From Dipteronia dyeriana (taxonomy: Eukaryota; Streptophyta; Magnoliopsida; Sapindales; Sapindaceae): a stretch of 64,000 bases of DNA. The stretch's first letter is position 1. The number at the start of each line of letters is the position of its first letter. Both the position numbers and the translations under genes were made by a program. The stretch lies in the NCBI GenBank assembly GCA_032871835.1, contig CM065296.1:10611001-10675000 (forward strand), read 5' to 3'. Positions 11,627 to 22,307 of this stretch are shown piece by piece. A model generated the notes under the pieces. That model worked only from the letters and a program-made list of their open reading frames with translations, made no database searches and was not told the origin of the DNA.

Positions 11627-12616
11627 GAGTGGTGCTATTGGCACCCGTACTACTGAACTATTAATGACCCATTTTAAAAAAAATTAATTTAATTATATAA
11701 AATTATTTGGTTTTATTAATTTTTTTGATTTATTTCCATAACTACCCTTTACTTATTTTTCAAACTTAATACACCCCATATCTTTTCTAAAAAATAAAAA
11801 TAAAAATACACTTCATCTCTAATCTTTTTATATAATTTTCTCACATTTATTCACAAGACTTGTTTTTTCTTCTTATTTCATGGTGATGCCATCTTTATTA
11901 GATGCAATTTTTTTAAAGTAGTCGGTTGGATTGTTAGTTGTAGATTGTGAATATGATATTAATAGTTTGTTAGGTTTTTTTAAGCGATTGAGTTAGACTT
12001 TTGGTGTGGTTTCATTTTGTTAGAGATTAGGCTTTTCTTTTTGTTGTGATTCTTGGTGCTATTTCGTTTTTTTTTGGTAAATAACATTAAACTAACTTTG
12101 GAAGATCTAGAATAAAATCTACAAATGAATTGATACAAATTATAGTTTACCTGAAGATCTGAAATAAAATAAACCATGAAAAAAAAGGTAGCAAACAATC
12201 AAACATGGATCTGAAATTTGAGAAGAAAAATAAAACAACCAGGTGAAATAATAAAATCAATAAATACTAATTAAACATGGTAAATATGAGATTGAGATCT
12301 GAAAAAAAAAATATAAACAAAAATAGTAATAAATCATTAAATGCCAAACATTGAAACATGATATCGAGATCTGAAAGAAAATATAAATGAAAATAGTAAA
12401 CATTCAATTATTTGAAATAATTTTTGTCATTAAAAGTTTAGTCATTAAGGTTTTGAAATAAGAAAAGTGAGGTTTTATTAGTTTTAGTTTGTACAAGATT
12501 TTCTTAATAAAAATTGTATGTCTGTTTAAGTAATTTGATAAAGAAAAAATAATACTAAATAATTTATAAAGTGGGACATAAATAGTTCAGTAGTGAGTGT
12601 GCCAATAGCACTACTC
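11627..12616. mobile_element. Non-autonomous TIR element (MULE-like MITE), 990 bp
   Basis: The left end GAGTGGTGCTATTGGCACCC pairs with the reverse complement of the right end, GAGTAGTGCTATTGGCACAC. Similarity continues for about 45 bp through ACTACTGAACTAT. The element is flanked on both sides by the identical 9-bp sequence TAAATAATT (11618-11626 and 12617-12625). A 9-bp duplication fits Mutator-type insertion. The interior is AT-rich and has no transposase. Confidence 0.85.
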
Positions 12617-12625
12617 TAAATAATT

Positions 12626-13941
12626 ATATGACAGACCCGATATATATGTATATATATATAAATACTAATAACTTGTTAAAAAGGAAAAAAGAGCAATTGA
12701 GAAAGTTAATTGTTGGTTTGTATTGTAAATAAAGTGAAAATTGAGGTCATTTAATATGTAAAAAATAGAGATTGTGTCTAATATTCTATATTTATTTAAT
12801 TTTTTATTAATATATTATCATTGATATAAAATGGTTGTCTCATAAAGGATCCCTCATTTTAATTTTAGAAAAGACCTTGATGAAGTCACGTATTTCTATA
12901 AATTTTGATCTGATTTTTTTTATGGATGATAAGTTCAATGAAATCTACCAATCAATAAAATTTACGATTTTTTCAAGCACTATAACTATTTATCCCGATT
13001 TTCTTAAATATGAAAGTTTCATAGGAAATTCAAGAAAAATAGTTGTAGAACTTGTAAAATTCTAAAATTTTATTCATGGATAGATTTCATTAAACCTATC
13101 ATCCACACAAAAAATCAAATCAAAATTCATAAAAATAGAAAAATGAATATTATTTCATCAAAGTCCTTATATAAATTAAAATAAACGATCAATTATGAAA
13201 AAACATCTTCATTGATATGTTTTTAAAATTGGGTATCGTTAACATGTGCCACTAAGGCAAGGTTTAACACCTAGAAAATAACTATTAAAGGAAAAGTGTT
13301 TAACTAAATCGAGGTTATTCAACTCAATCTCTACAATGTAGGAACAAGACAATATATATTGTTTTCCATTATTTTCTAGATGTTAACCTGTGGTTAACAC
13401 TGTAGTTAAAAGTACCCTTTAAAATTTACCATTAATTCTTTAAAAAATACATTACCATTAATTTCAAATTACAATATTAATTTATTTTTTAAAAATGTTT
13501 ATTTATTACCACTTACAAGAACAATTAAAATTGAAAAAAAAATATTAATTTTGGAAATATTCAGAATGTATTGAATGCATATTTAATGCATTCTAAAAAA
13601 ACAAAAAAAAGTTATAAATAAGAAGAAAAAAATTAAATTTAAAAAATGGATCCAGATCATCTTCCCACGCTAATTGTCCTCACATCCATAATCTATTATC
13701 ACGTGTCTAATATAGCAAATCGATGATCTAGATTATTTCAATTAATTATTAATTTTTAGGTTTTTATTCTACAAAAAACCATTGATTTAGATGAAGGATA
13801 AAGTGAAGCGAGAAGAGAATCCAAATCCCAAAACAATATAGATAATTTTCATCAAAAAAAATTCAAATATAATATTTCCATTTAAAAAAAAATAATTTTG
13901 TGATTTAATGAAAAAAATATTAAATGTCTTGTTTAAAGAAA
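12626..13941. other. AT-rich intergenic sequence
   Basis: No gene, RNA gene or transposon terminus could be recognised. Short open frames here have no recognisable domain and very high AT codon content. Confidence 0.5.
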
Positions 13942-14092
13942 CAATAATACTACTTTGACCAAATCTGGTATTCAAATAATATAATATAATTATAATTTAT
14001 TTATTTAAATTGTATTGGATTTGTATGATTCAAATGAATGGATTACATTGATATCACATTATTTGGATATCAGATTTGGTCAGTATTATTGG
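13942..14092. mobile_element. Small MITE-like inverted repeat, about 151 bp
   Basis: CAATAATAC..TGACCAAATCTGGTATT on the left is matched by the reverse complement of the right end, CCAATAATACTGACCAAATC, giving TIRs of about 35 bp around an AT-rich core. Flanking A-rich sequence gives no convincing target duplication. It lies about 120 bp upstream of the defensin-like gene's TATA box. Confidence 0.65.
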
Positions 14093-14215
14093 AAAATAAA
14101 ATTAGAAAAAGAAAAAAAAAATTGTGGTAAAAATAGAAAAATCTCCGATATAATATTTCCATATTAAAAACAAAAAATTCTCTTCACCTCTCCCAAATTG
14201 CCGCATAATTTTCTC

Positions 14216-14223
14216 TATATAAT
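14216..14223 (+). promoter_or_regulatory. TATA box of the defensin-like gene
   Basis: TATATAAT in the context TTCTCTATATAATG lies 92 bp upstream of the ATG at 14308, a usual distance allowing a 5' UTR of about 60 nt. Confidence 0.55.
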
Positions 14224-14307
14224 GTTTATTCCTCTCTTTTGATGGATATAATATAGATTCCTTGATAGTTGATACCAGTCTAAGCAGTCATTAGTTTAAT
14301 TTTCACC

Positions 14308-14666
14308 ATGGCAAAGGTCTCCTCAGCTTTTTATCCTCTCCTCATTCTTCTCGTGCTCACAGCTGCAGGTACATTACATTTCTTTGCGTGTATGTATATA
14401 TATATATATATTTCATTTGTTATATGTATCAAGGTTTTTTTTTTTAAGTTAATTAAACAGGGAAAAAACTAATTGTGGCTTTTTTTGCGTGTAAAGCACC
14501 GTCCAAGGCTAAGGATTGCTCATTTACTATAGATCCTTTTCTTCGTAACTGCGTTGATGCCGACTGTGATAGACAGTGTCGTAATAAATATCACGGAAAA
14601 GATGACCATGGAAAATGCAATGGCTTTACGCCTTATTTTTCTTGTATTTGCACTTATAAATGTTAA
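14308..14666 (+). CDS. Defensin-like (DEFL) cysteine-rich secreted peptide, two exons
   Basis: Exon 1 (14308-14368) encodes a signal peptide, MAKVSSAFYPLLILLVLTAA, and ends at a GCAG|GT donor. The intron (14369-14460) has a T-rich tract and an AACAG acceptor. Exon 2 (14461-14666) encodes the mature peptide and ends in TAA. The total is 88 residues. The mature part has an eight-cysteine frame C-x10-C-x4-C-x3-C-x12-C-x8-C-x-C-x3-C, ending CICTYKC, plus one extra upstream cysteine (ninth). The paired C-x3-C and C-x-C are the cysteine-stabilised alpha-beta signature. Gene structure, with an intron inside or just after the signal peptide, is also typical. A TATA box and AATAAA signal sit at sensible distances and no frame damage is seen. 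Such peptides are secreted and act in defence or in cell signalling; which applies here cannot be told. Confidence 0.85.
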
Positions 14667-14698
14667 CAATGTACTCCTGTCCTCTGTTATTTAATCTT

Positions 14699-14704
14699 AA
14701 TAAA
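14699..14704 (+). terminator. AATAAA polyadenylation signal
   Basis: A canonical AATAAA lies 33 bp after the stop of the defensin-like gene and is followed by T-rich sequence. Confidence 0.55.
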
Positions 14705-14831
14705 ATTTTATATTATCATTGTTTTTGAAGTATTACAATAAATTTTGACATGGAATTGTTTATGGATATCAAAAACTGTTTAGTAACTATTTCATTTCTC
14801 CTCATCTTACATTTTTAACTTTCTTCGTTTT

Positions 14832-15440
14832 GATCTCTACTCATCTTATAGGTCATTTTTTCTTCCCTGCCTCATCTATCCATTATCTTCATTTTTCTTA
14901 ATTTATTTTTTTACTTATCTCTTCGCTTCCTTAATTCCATTATATTTTGTTTTAAGAGCTAATTATATATGAATTTAACGATGATGAAGTTACGATTGTA
15001 TTGATAAACCCTTTTAAAAAAGAAAAAACCTTATAAAAATAACTATATTATCTAACAAAAATGTGAACCATTATATGAATACGAAAGTGAAAATACCCCG
15101 TTAAAAAGGGTATCGGACCGGGACTTAATCATATTTTTTATTCCGAGAGGAATTTAAATTTGGAATCTCAAAGTCTCTTGAAGGATTTGATTCCAGTACC
15201 TTAAAAAGAAATTATGATGTCAGGTGGACCGTCATCGAATTCTTTGTGAGGAGCAAAGAGCCAAAAAGTGCGAGAGTTGTATTTCTTTGACTCTTTTTTT
15301 TTTTTCTGAATTCCACAAAAATGTACGGTTAACATGACATACACCACAATACGACATCCTTGATTAAATTAATTGGTCGGTTCTATGAGGTTGTTTCCCG
15401 TATATCCATTCCTTCAGGTTCACAGTTAAGAAGTCCACTA
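14832..15440. repeat. Diverged direct copy of the ankyrin gene's upstream region
   Basis: This stretch aligns with 51592-52037 in the same orientation. Shared blocks, in order, include TCTCTAC-CATCTTAT, CTTCCCTGCC/CTTCCCCGCC, ATGATGTCAGGTGGACCG, TTTCTTTGTGA-GAGCAAAGAGC, a CATCCTT-ATTAAA block and GGTCGGTTC. The second copy lies about 0.7 kb upstream of the ankyrin/PGG gene. No ankyrin coding sequence follows here; the downstream stretch is occupied by a LINE tail and a MULE. Confidence 0.65.
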
Positions 15441-15651
15441 CTAGTTTTAATCACGATGTGGGAATTTACGTTAATATAACCGATGGTTTGAATATCAAAT
15501 ATTTAGATTTGAAAGAAAAAAAAATAGAATCCTTAATGTTCTTTGGAGAATATTTATATTAATAAGAAAGTGATTCTTAACAATGCAAGAATTACAAACT
15601 TTCAGAATTTTAATAGCAAGTTTTGGATTAGATTTCAAGAAATGAATGATT

Positions 15652-16603
15652 TTTTTTTTTTTTTAACTATAATTTTATTCAAGAGCCAAAGGCCAAACAC
15701 CACATCAGACCGCCTCAAAACAAACACCAAACAAGTTGCCACTATAAAGAAACCAAAAGACCCAAAAACAAAGACAGGACAGGACAGCCACACGCAAACA
15801 AACCGCAAACAAAAACAAGACCGACAAAAAACAACAACCAACAGCAAAAACAAACAAAATATAATGGAATTTACCAAGGTCCCCCCACTAAACAAAATCT
15901 CCACCCAAGCTAGAACCAAGCTTGGCAAGACTATCCGCAAAATGGTTGGAAGCTATCGATTTGAACTTCACCTCAAAAAGTTTCAAATTACTTCTAATAT
16001 CAAGATGAATTGGACATGGGCATAACTTCCGATCCCTTTACCATTAATCCAAGAGACCGCTACCTTCAAATCGCTTTCAACAACAACCTCACGGCCCAAA
16101 CATAACGAAGAGGAACAACACAATTCGACAACTTTATGAATGGCTTACACTTCTGCTGTGTTGGAATCTTGAACACTCACATTAAAAGAAAACATGCAGA
16201 GAACCTTGCCCCCACAATCCCTTAAAACCCCTCCTATACCAGCCAGGCCAGGCATACCAAAGCCGAACCATCGATGTTAAATTTCAACACATTATCCAAA
16301 GGAGGAATCCAAGCTTCAACACACTACTCCTTCCTACATCTAGAGTCCAAAATATTCATACTTTAAATTCTAATCATGGTCCAGTAGATCATGTGTTTGA
16401 CTATAATTGAATTCCTGTTGTATCCAAATCGAAAAGAAAAGTGAAGTCAACTTATAAGATTTTATCTAGTTCCAAGTCTTAAAAATGAGGAAAGAGAATT
16501 GACGCCTTGTTGTAGCTAAGACTAAGATTCGTCTTGATTCTGCGGCTTCAACGGTCCAAGTGGAATTAAACCTTGTCACTAATTAGGTCGTATAGGTTGA
16601 GGC
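15652..16603 (-). mobile_element. 5'-truncated LINE with RNase H-like 3' end
   Basis: On the minus strand the element ends in a poly(A) tail (poly-T at 15650-15665 on the plus strand). Upstream of it is a decayed RNase H-like (RVT_3) region, about 16320-15950, with readable pieces such as the Trp-Ile-Pro-Pro and FNIDGSA blocks. The 15-bp sequence AGAAATGAATGATTT occurs at 15638-15652 and again at 16604-16618, consistent with a LINE target duplication. The part from about 16340 to 16603 is not clearly LINE-coding. No intact reverse transcriptase is present. Confidence 0.6.
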
Positions 16604-17242
16604 AGAAATGAATGATTTCGGTGGTCTTGTTAATTGGGTTCATGTTTCTTTACATTCAAATGAGACAGACATGCCTTATTAATATGTTTTAGGGTATGTG
16701 TGCACTTTTGTTTTCATTTTTTTTTCTTTTTAAGTATTACTATTAATATAGGATATTAACAACCAATTAAAAAAAAGGAAAAGATCGTTTTACGCCCTGA
16801 CGTTTACCCTATTAGAAATTTAAGGACAGAGTTTGATCATATTGGCCGGTCTCCGCCCTGAAATGATAATAATATTGAAATACCCCCTTCTGTTAGTTTT
16901 CTGAGGTCCTGTCTTAACTCTGACAATTTTCAGTGGGTAAATTGACCAAAATGGCCTATAATACCTTTAAAACCAGATTACATGTGTAGCAAATGTGAAT
17001 ATATAATTTTACCCTCAAATTAAAACCGTTGAGAGTAAAACACAACATCTACATTCCTATCTTTATAAACCTGCATGCCTCATTCCAAAACCAACCATTC
17101 ACATACATTTCAAACACCCATTCCACTGTATTCACATACATTTCAAACACCATTCATAGACACGTAAAACAACTCCATATATCCATTCTTTTTGAAACAC
17201 ACAATCAACCATTCATAATTTTTTCCACCACTTTGAACAACT

Positions 17243-17731
17243 ATGGAAGAAAGTTCAAACTTGATAACTGAAGAAAGAAATTTCAATGGTGGAGTTGTGA
17301 TTTTCAAAAACAAATTATGCATATGTGGTATGATGACAGGGGTTAGAATCTTAGAGTCAATTGAAAACCCAGATAACTTATATTTTTCTATGAAAAAAGG
17401 CAATGCGAGTTTTTTAAATGGTGGCAGCCAGAGAAAACATAAGGTATGGAAAGTTTGCAATCTCGTGAAGAACTCAACAGAAATGGGATTGCTAAACGCA
17501 AGGATAAATAGACTGGAATCAAGTATAAATGGAACTATACAAAACTTGGAAAGAAGTTTAAATCAGAGAATGCAAAACCTGGAAAGGAATTATGGACACA
17601 AGTGGTGGTGCATCTACAGATGTTGTTTCAAGATTAGTCTTTACACACAAGTTTGGAATGGGATGGATCATAGAACTGTAGGTTCTTTGATAGGCAGACT
17701 TGGACAACATTGGGTCAATATATTCAACTAA
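17243..17731 (+). pseudogene. Second ORF of the MULE: GRF-zinc-finger-like with coiled coil, possibly intact
   Basis: A 162-codon open frame starts at ATG 17243. Residues 25-70 hold LCICGMMTGVRILES, a NPDNLYF block and later Cys, which resembles a degenerate GRF-type zinc finger of small plant proteins often found with transposons. Residues about 85-120 form heptad-like repeats (INRLESSINGTIQNLERSL), a likely short coiled coil. From about 17590 the frame overlaps, antisense, the transposase C-terminus, so the true end may be earlier. The gene converges on the transposase within the same TIRs. Function is unknown; the GRF call is tentative because some metal ligands are missing. Confidence 0.4.
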
Positions 17732-19998
17732 GTTGGTATCATCACCATTAACTCCAAAATGGTATCTAATCCCTGCTAATGCATGACTGCATGGTACCCC
17801 ACCAACCTACCATTGACCACACTCACAAGGTTTTTCAGGTAAGTTGGCAGTGTATGCCCTATTTATACCCAACATCTCATATTTAACCCCACCTGAATGT
17901 AGAGTCTTAGGAATTCTACTCTCCTCACTGTTTTCCAAAATCTTCTTGTTCACAGATGGTGGTATATCAGTTTTCCATGTGTTGCACTTGTCTTTCCTTA
18001 ACTGGAATCTACTCATCACTAGTCTTCTAATGAATTCCATCAATTGTAAATAGATCCTAGGCCTAAAATCCTTCATCATACTATTGAATGCTTCTGTCAT
18101 GTTGTTCGTCACACTTTCACATTTGATTGAAGGATCAAATGCATGCCTAGACTAATGATTAGGTTCCATTTTAGCTAGGCATTTCATTGCCTTAGGATTG
18201 ATACAACCTATCTCTGCCAAACATTTCCTAAATTCATACATATCAGCTGTCTTAGCTGCTCTCCAGAATAGGTTCTGTAATTTCTCTCCACCATATGATG
18301 TCCTAAAATTAGCATAAATATGTCGTGCACAGTACCTGATTAACAAAAAAACAGTGCATTATATAAAATAGTGATTATATCAGACTAGTATAAAACAGTG
18401 AAATTGGAAAGTATTAGCAATATACCTAATGCTTGCACGTGGCCATTGCATCTTCAAAGCACCAATGACCTCTTTCTGGCTATCACTCATGAAGCAAATT
18501 GGCTTGTCATCAGGATACCTGAGGAAAACTCTCAATTCCTCTAGAAACCATGAACAGCTGAGATATGTTTCTCCTTCATATATGCAATAAGCCAGTAGAT
18601 ACAAACCACTATTTGCATCTAAAGCAATTGCTGATAGTAGGACTTCTTCATAGGGACCCTTCAAATGACACCTATCGATGCTAAGGAAAGGCATGCATCC
18701 TTCTAAGAAACCTTTCCTTTATGCTTCAAAGCTAACAAACATTCTTTAGAAGGTTGTGATCTTATCCAAGAGGTGAATATATACTGTTGATCCAGGATTA
18801 TATTGTTATACCATAATTGCATATGGTCTAAGATGCTGAAAACATGCCTCATGCTCTTTCAGCAACACTTGTAATACCCTATTTTTGGTCTTGTACAGCC
18901 TTTGTGTATCAACTACAACATTGAATTGGTCTCTTAACAGATCAAAGATCACACTTGCTTGGATTCCAGGATTACTTATCATAAGAGCCTGGAACTTCCC
19001 AGCCATCCACTTAGATCTTGCCTCTTTATTTTTATAAATCCTATGGCAAGTATGCTCATTCTTATAGGTCTTCACTTGCATTGTTGTATCATCACCAAAA
19101 TTTGAAGCATGAATCCTTTATGGTGAACCCTTGGCCACTCATACCTATGTTATCCTACTTTTATCATTCTTCACATTGGTAAAGTTAAAACCCTCATGAA
19201 TAGCAAAATCAGTAAACAATGACCAAAAGGTGTAAATAGTCATGTGTCTGTCCAACCTCAAACCTGATTGGACATCCTACTAGTTGCTTAAATGGGTTGC
19301 TCTTAATCACCCTAGCCAGTTTAGCATTAGAAACCTCATCACCTGAGTCACTACAGTAAGCATCATCACTCTTGGATTGGTACCTTTCAAATAAATCCTA
19401 GCATTCATTTGTATCCTTACACACATCCTCAAGAATCTCACGTACCACAAATATTGCCCTCATACCAAGAGACGTATCGTCACCAGACTTATCACCTAAC
19501 CCAACTATATCTTCATTATCACCAGACTTATCACCTAACCCAACTTGATCTTCATTATCACATTCATTATCACCAAACACATCTTGCTCAAAACCACTAA
19601 AATTTACACCTGGGATGTCACCCATGAAACATAAAATGTGTACTAAAAGAGGCCTTTGCATTTAGTGCAACGGGGATATATGGCTTCTTTTCTATTTCAA
19701 ACATTATTTTAGTCTGCTTATGTTCATTAAACCACCTAAAGACTTCTAAGATGTCATTGTCACTACACACCTCTTTCTTCTCACTTGACCAAGGCAAGTA
19801 AACCCAAATATAGTAATCATCTTCAAACACTTTGTCAGTACCAGTTTGTTTTTCAGACAAATTATGCAACAAAACTACCATACTGATATGGTCAGCATCA
19901 CAAGTACCAAGCTCAATCACCTTACTATCGATAGTAACATATATTTTAAAAATATCCACACATGTGAAAAAAAAACATACAACATAAATCAATATCAA
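17590..19998 (-). pseudogene. MuDR-type MULE transposase (second element), decayed
   Basis: Minus-strand order: an N-terminal MuDR region at 19998-19618 (VIELGTCDADH, YYIWVYLPW); an acidic spacer with a short internal repeat at 19661-19398; a zinc/DNA-binding region at 19081-18806 (KTYKNEHTCHR); a catalytic MULE domain at 18694-18380 (LSIDRCHLKGPY with Asp, CFMSDSQKEV with Asp); a helical region at 18346-18152; a SWIM-type finger CECGQW..PCSH near 17835-17785 with a stop inside it; and a C-terminal YIDPMLSKSAYQRTY block near 17720-17670. Several stops and at least two frame changes (near 19620 and between 19398 and 19081) make it inactive. An intron could explain some but not all breaks. Sequence type differs from the transposase at 6967-9757, so the two MULEs are separate families. 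Confidence 0.8.
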
Positions 19999-20020
19999 AC
20001 ATCAAATATAAATATATTAG

Positions 20021-20088
<68 letters not shown>

Positions 20089-21170
20089 TATAATAGATTG
20101 ATACAAACGCAATCCTAACTATCAGACATATCAGACAAGAATATCATAACTTTAACATATGTTACATAATCAAACCTACATACATAAATATAAGAAAACA
20201 TTACCATAAATTAGAAAAAACCAAATAACTTGAGTACACCATATAAAACCCTAGTTTTTTAGTGAACAAAGTCAAAAATCGAATTTGATACCTGATCACA
20301 CCATATATCATGTATAACTACCATCAACAAGTCAGTTGCACCATTAATTTGACAGGTGACAACTACAAAACCAAAAACCCTAACTTTCTTAACAAACAAA
20401 CCCTAAATCATGGACGATTGGAAAACGACCTTTGTCAAAAGCAACCATGCATGTGAATTCATGTATAACAACAATTAACTCTTCACTTACACCATAAATT
20501 TAAGAGATAGCAACTGCAAACAAAAAAACCCAATTTTGTTACCACAGAAACCCTAAATTTTATAAAAAAACTGGATGATAAACAAGAAAATCCCTATCAA
20601 CTGCAACCATGTATGCAAAATCACCATAGAATCAGTGAAAAATAGAACTGGGTTGAATATACAAACCTTTGCTTTAAAACGAAAGAAGATTTGCCTTTTC
20701 AATTAAAGGTGCTTCCAAAAACCCTTTTTCGTAAACCAACAAACACTAACCTATGTCTAAATTGATCACTCAAGCAACGAAACCTAGTTTTTTTTTTTAG
20801 GATTTGGTGATGATAGGTTTGATTTTGGCATGAAGGTTTGGGGGATTACAACTGTTGTAGAGAGAAAATGTTTCATTTGCTTTCAGAACAGTTTGAAAGC
20901 TTCGTTTTCGGACAACTTGACTTGTTTAACAAAAATCAGATGGGTGGAGTCATATGGCTTGATATCATTTACTCAATTGTTTTTTTACTTTAATATATTA
21001 TTTAAAAAATATATCAAATTACCTTCATAACCTTTTACCCAAATTACAACTTATGTCCCCACCGGTGAGTTTACCAATTCGCCTCTCCACATTAATGGTC
21101 AACCCTTATTTTGGACGGATTCCCTAACAGAAGAGGGTCATTCACCAATAAATCAAATTTGTGGGGATTA
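19999..21170. other. Non-coding right arm of the second MULE
   Basis: Sequence between the transposase start and the right TIR. Apart from the microsatellite at 20024-20089, nothing specific is seen. Confidence 0.45.
20024..20089. repeat. Compound (AT)n(AC)n microsatellite
   Basis: About 21 AT units run directly into about 12 CA units, upstream (minus sense) of the second MULE transposase. Confidence 0.95.
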
Positions 21171-21263
21171 ACGACCAATATTGGGAAACTCTGTCCTCAG
21201 CTTTCTAATAGAACAAACGTCAGGGAGGGGGGGGGGGGGAACGATAATATCCCTTAAAAAAAA

Positions 21264-22307
21264 TCTCTTAATGTATGCCTTTAAGAAATTTTTTAATTTT
21301 AATTGAAAACAAAATTTATATTTCCATGGCTTTTACTAAAAAAAATCATGGAATTACAGGGTGCCTTCCATCCATCGTATAGTATTATGCTCCTATGATA
21401 GTATGATCATATCCTAGGCTGAGATTGATACAAGGAAGCACTATAAGCTCTATTACATTCAGTTAAAGTCTGGATAATTTATTTATCTAATTATATTTTG
21501 AAATAAAGTTTATTTATATTTAATTTTGAATGTTAATTTTTTTTTGGACTATTACTATATTTCATGATTGGAAAATGGGTATCTCCGGAACCCACAACTA
21601 CGACTATAGGTGCAAGTGTGATGGGTTTATCTTCAAGACATCATATTTGAACATAAAATCATGTCTAGTAAAACCTTTAGAAAATAATATTGTTGGGACT
21701 AAGGAAAATTATTGTTTTAGAGGGTTATTTATTTATTGATAAATGAATAAGTTATTAATTTATCGATAAATGAATATTTTATTGATATAATTTGGAGACT
21801 ATGACACGTCAGCAATAGATGAGAATCGAGGGTGCCACATCACCAGAAGTCAACACGACTAAACCCACCTAAGATGACCAAAGGTGACTTCATAACGTCC
21901 GGCCAGGATTATCCAAATGATCTGGCCAAAGCCTGTGGTCGGGATCAAACCACCGGTCAGGGAAAATGAAGTTTGGTTAGGGTTGGTAGATGGTCAGTTG
22001 AGTGACACGTGGACAACAACGAATTCAATGCAGTTGCGATTCCAACACGTAGAAAAAGAGTCTGACTTGAACACTCCAACTGTGGATGTTTCTCTACCTT
22101 GGGGTTTTACCGCGTAAAATCTTGTGTCTTGTTTGCCTTATTTAACTCTCTCGATTCATAATTTGACTATCAATTCATATTCACCTGTTCGATGTGTGAT
22201 CAATTAAACCTAATCCGAAAATCGCTGCAAGCAATTGATGCTAAAAGATGGAGGTGAGCCTCCAAACCTAAGTTTTCATTGAAAAGAAGAACTCGCGAAG
22301 CAGCAAC
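21264..22307. other. Intergenic / probable 5' LTR and leader of the gypsy element
   Basis: No gene seen. From TGTTGGGACTAAGG near 21691 onward the base composition changes and sequence runs without interruption into the gag frame at 22308, so it may be the 5' LTR and leader. No second LTR exists in the window to prove this. Confidence 0.35.

Larger units (their letters stand above)
16777..21253. mobile_element. Mutator-like element with long TIRs and 10-bp target duplication
   Basis: The left end reads CTGACGTTT..CTATTAGAAA..GGACAGAGTTT near 16797-16835. It is matched by the reverse complement of the right end near 21230-21180, and similarity extends about 130-150 bp to a CTTCTGTTAG block. 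The exact sequence TTAAAAAAAA flanks both ends (16767-16776 and 21254-21263). Inside are a minus-strand MULE transposase and a convergent plus-strand ORF. The right TIR has acquired a run of 13 G at 21227-21239. Confidence 0.85.

Noticed and set aside
15543..16025. 160-codon plus-strand open frame rich in Lys, Thr and Gln
   Set aside because: It is antisense to the LINE RNase H region and reads through the poly-T tract; no domain.
17029..17230. Plus-strand open frame upstream of the GRF-like ORF
   Set aside because: Made of short near-repeats around CATACATTTCAAACACC with no recognisable domain.
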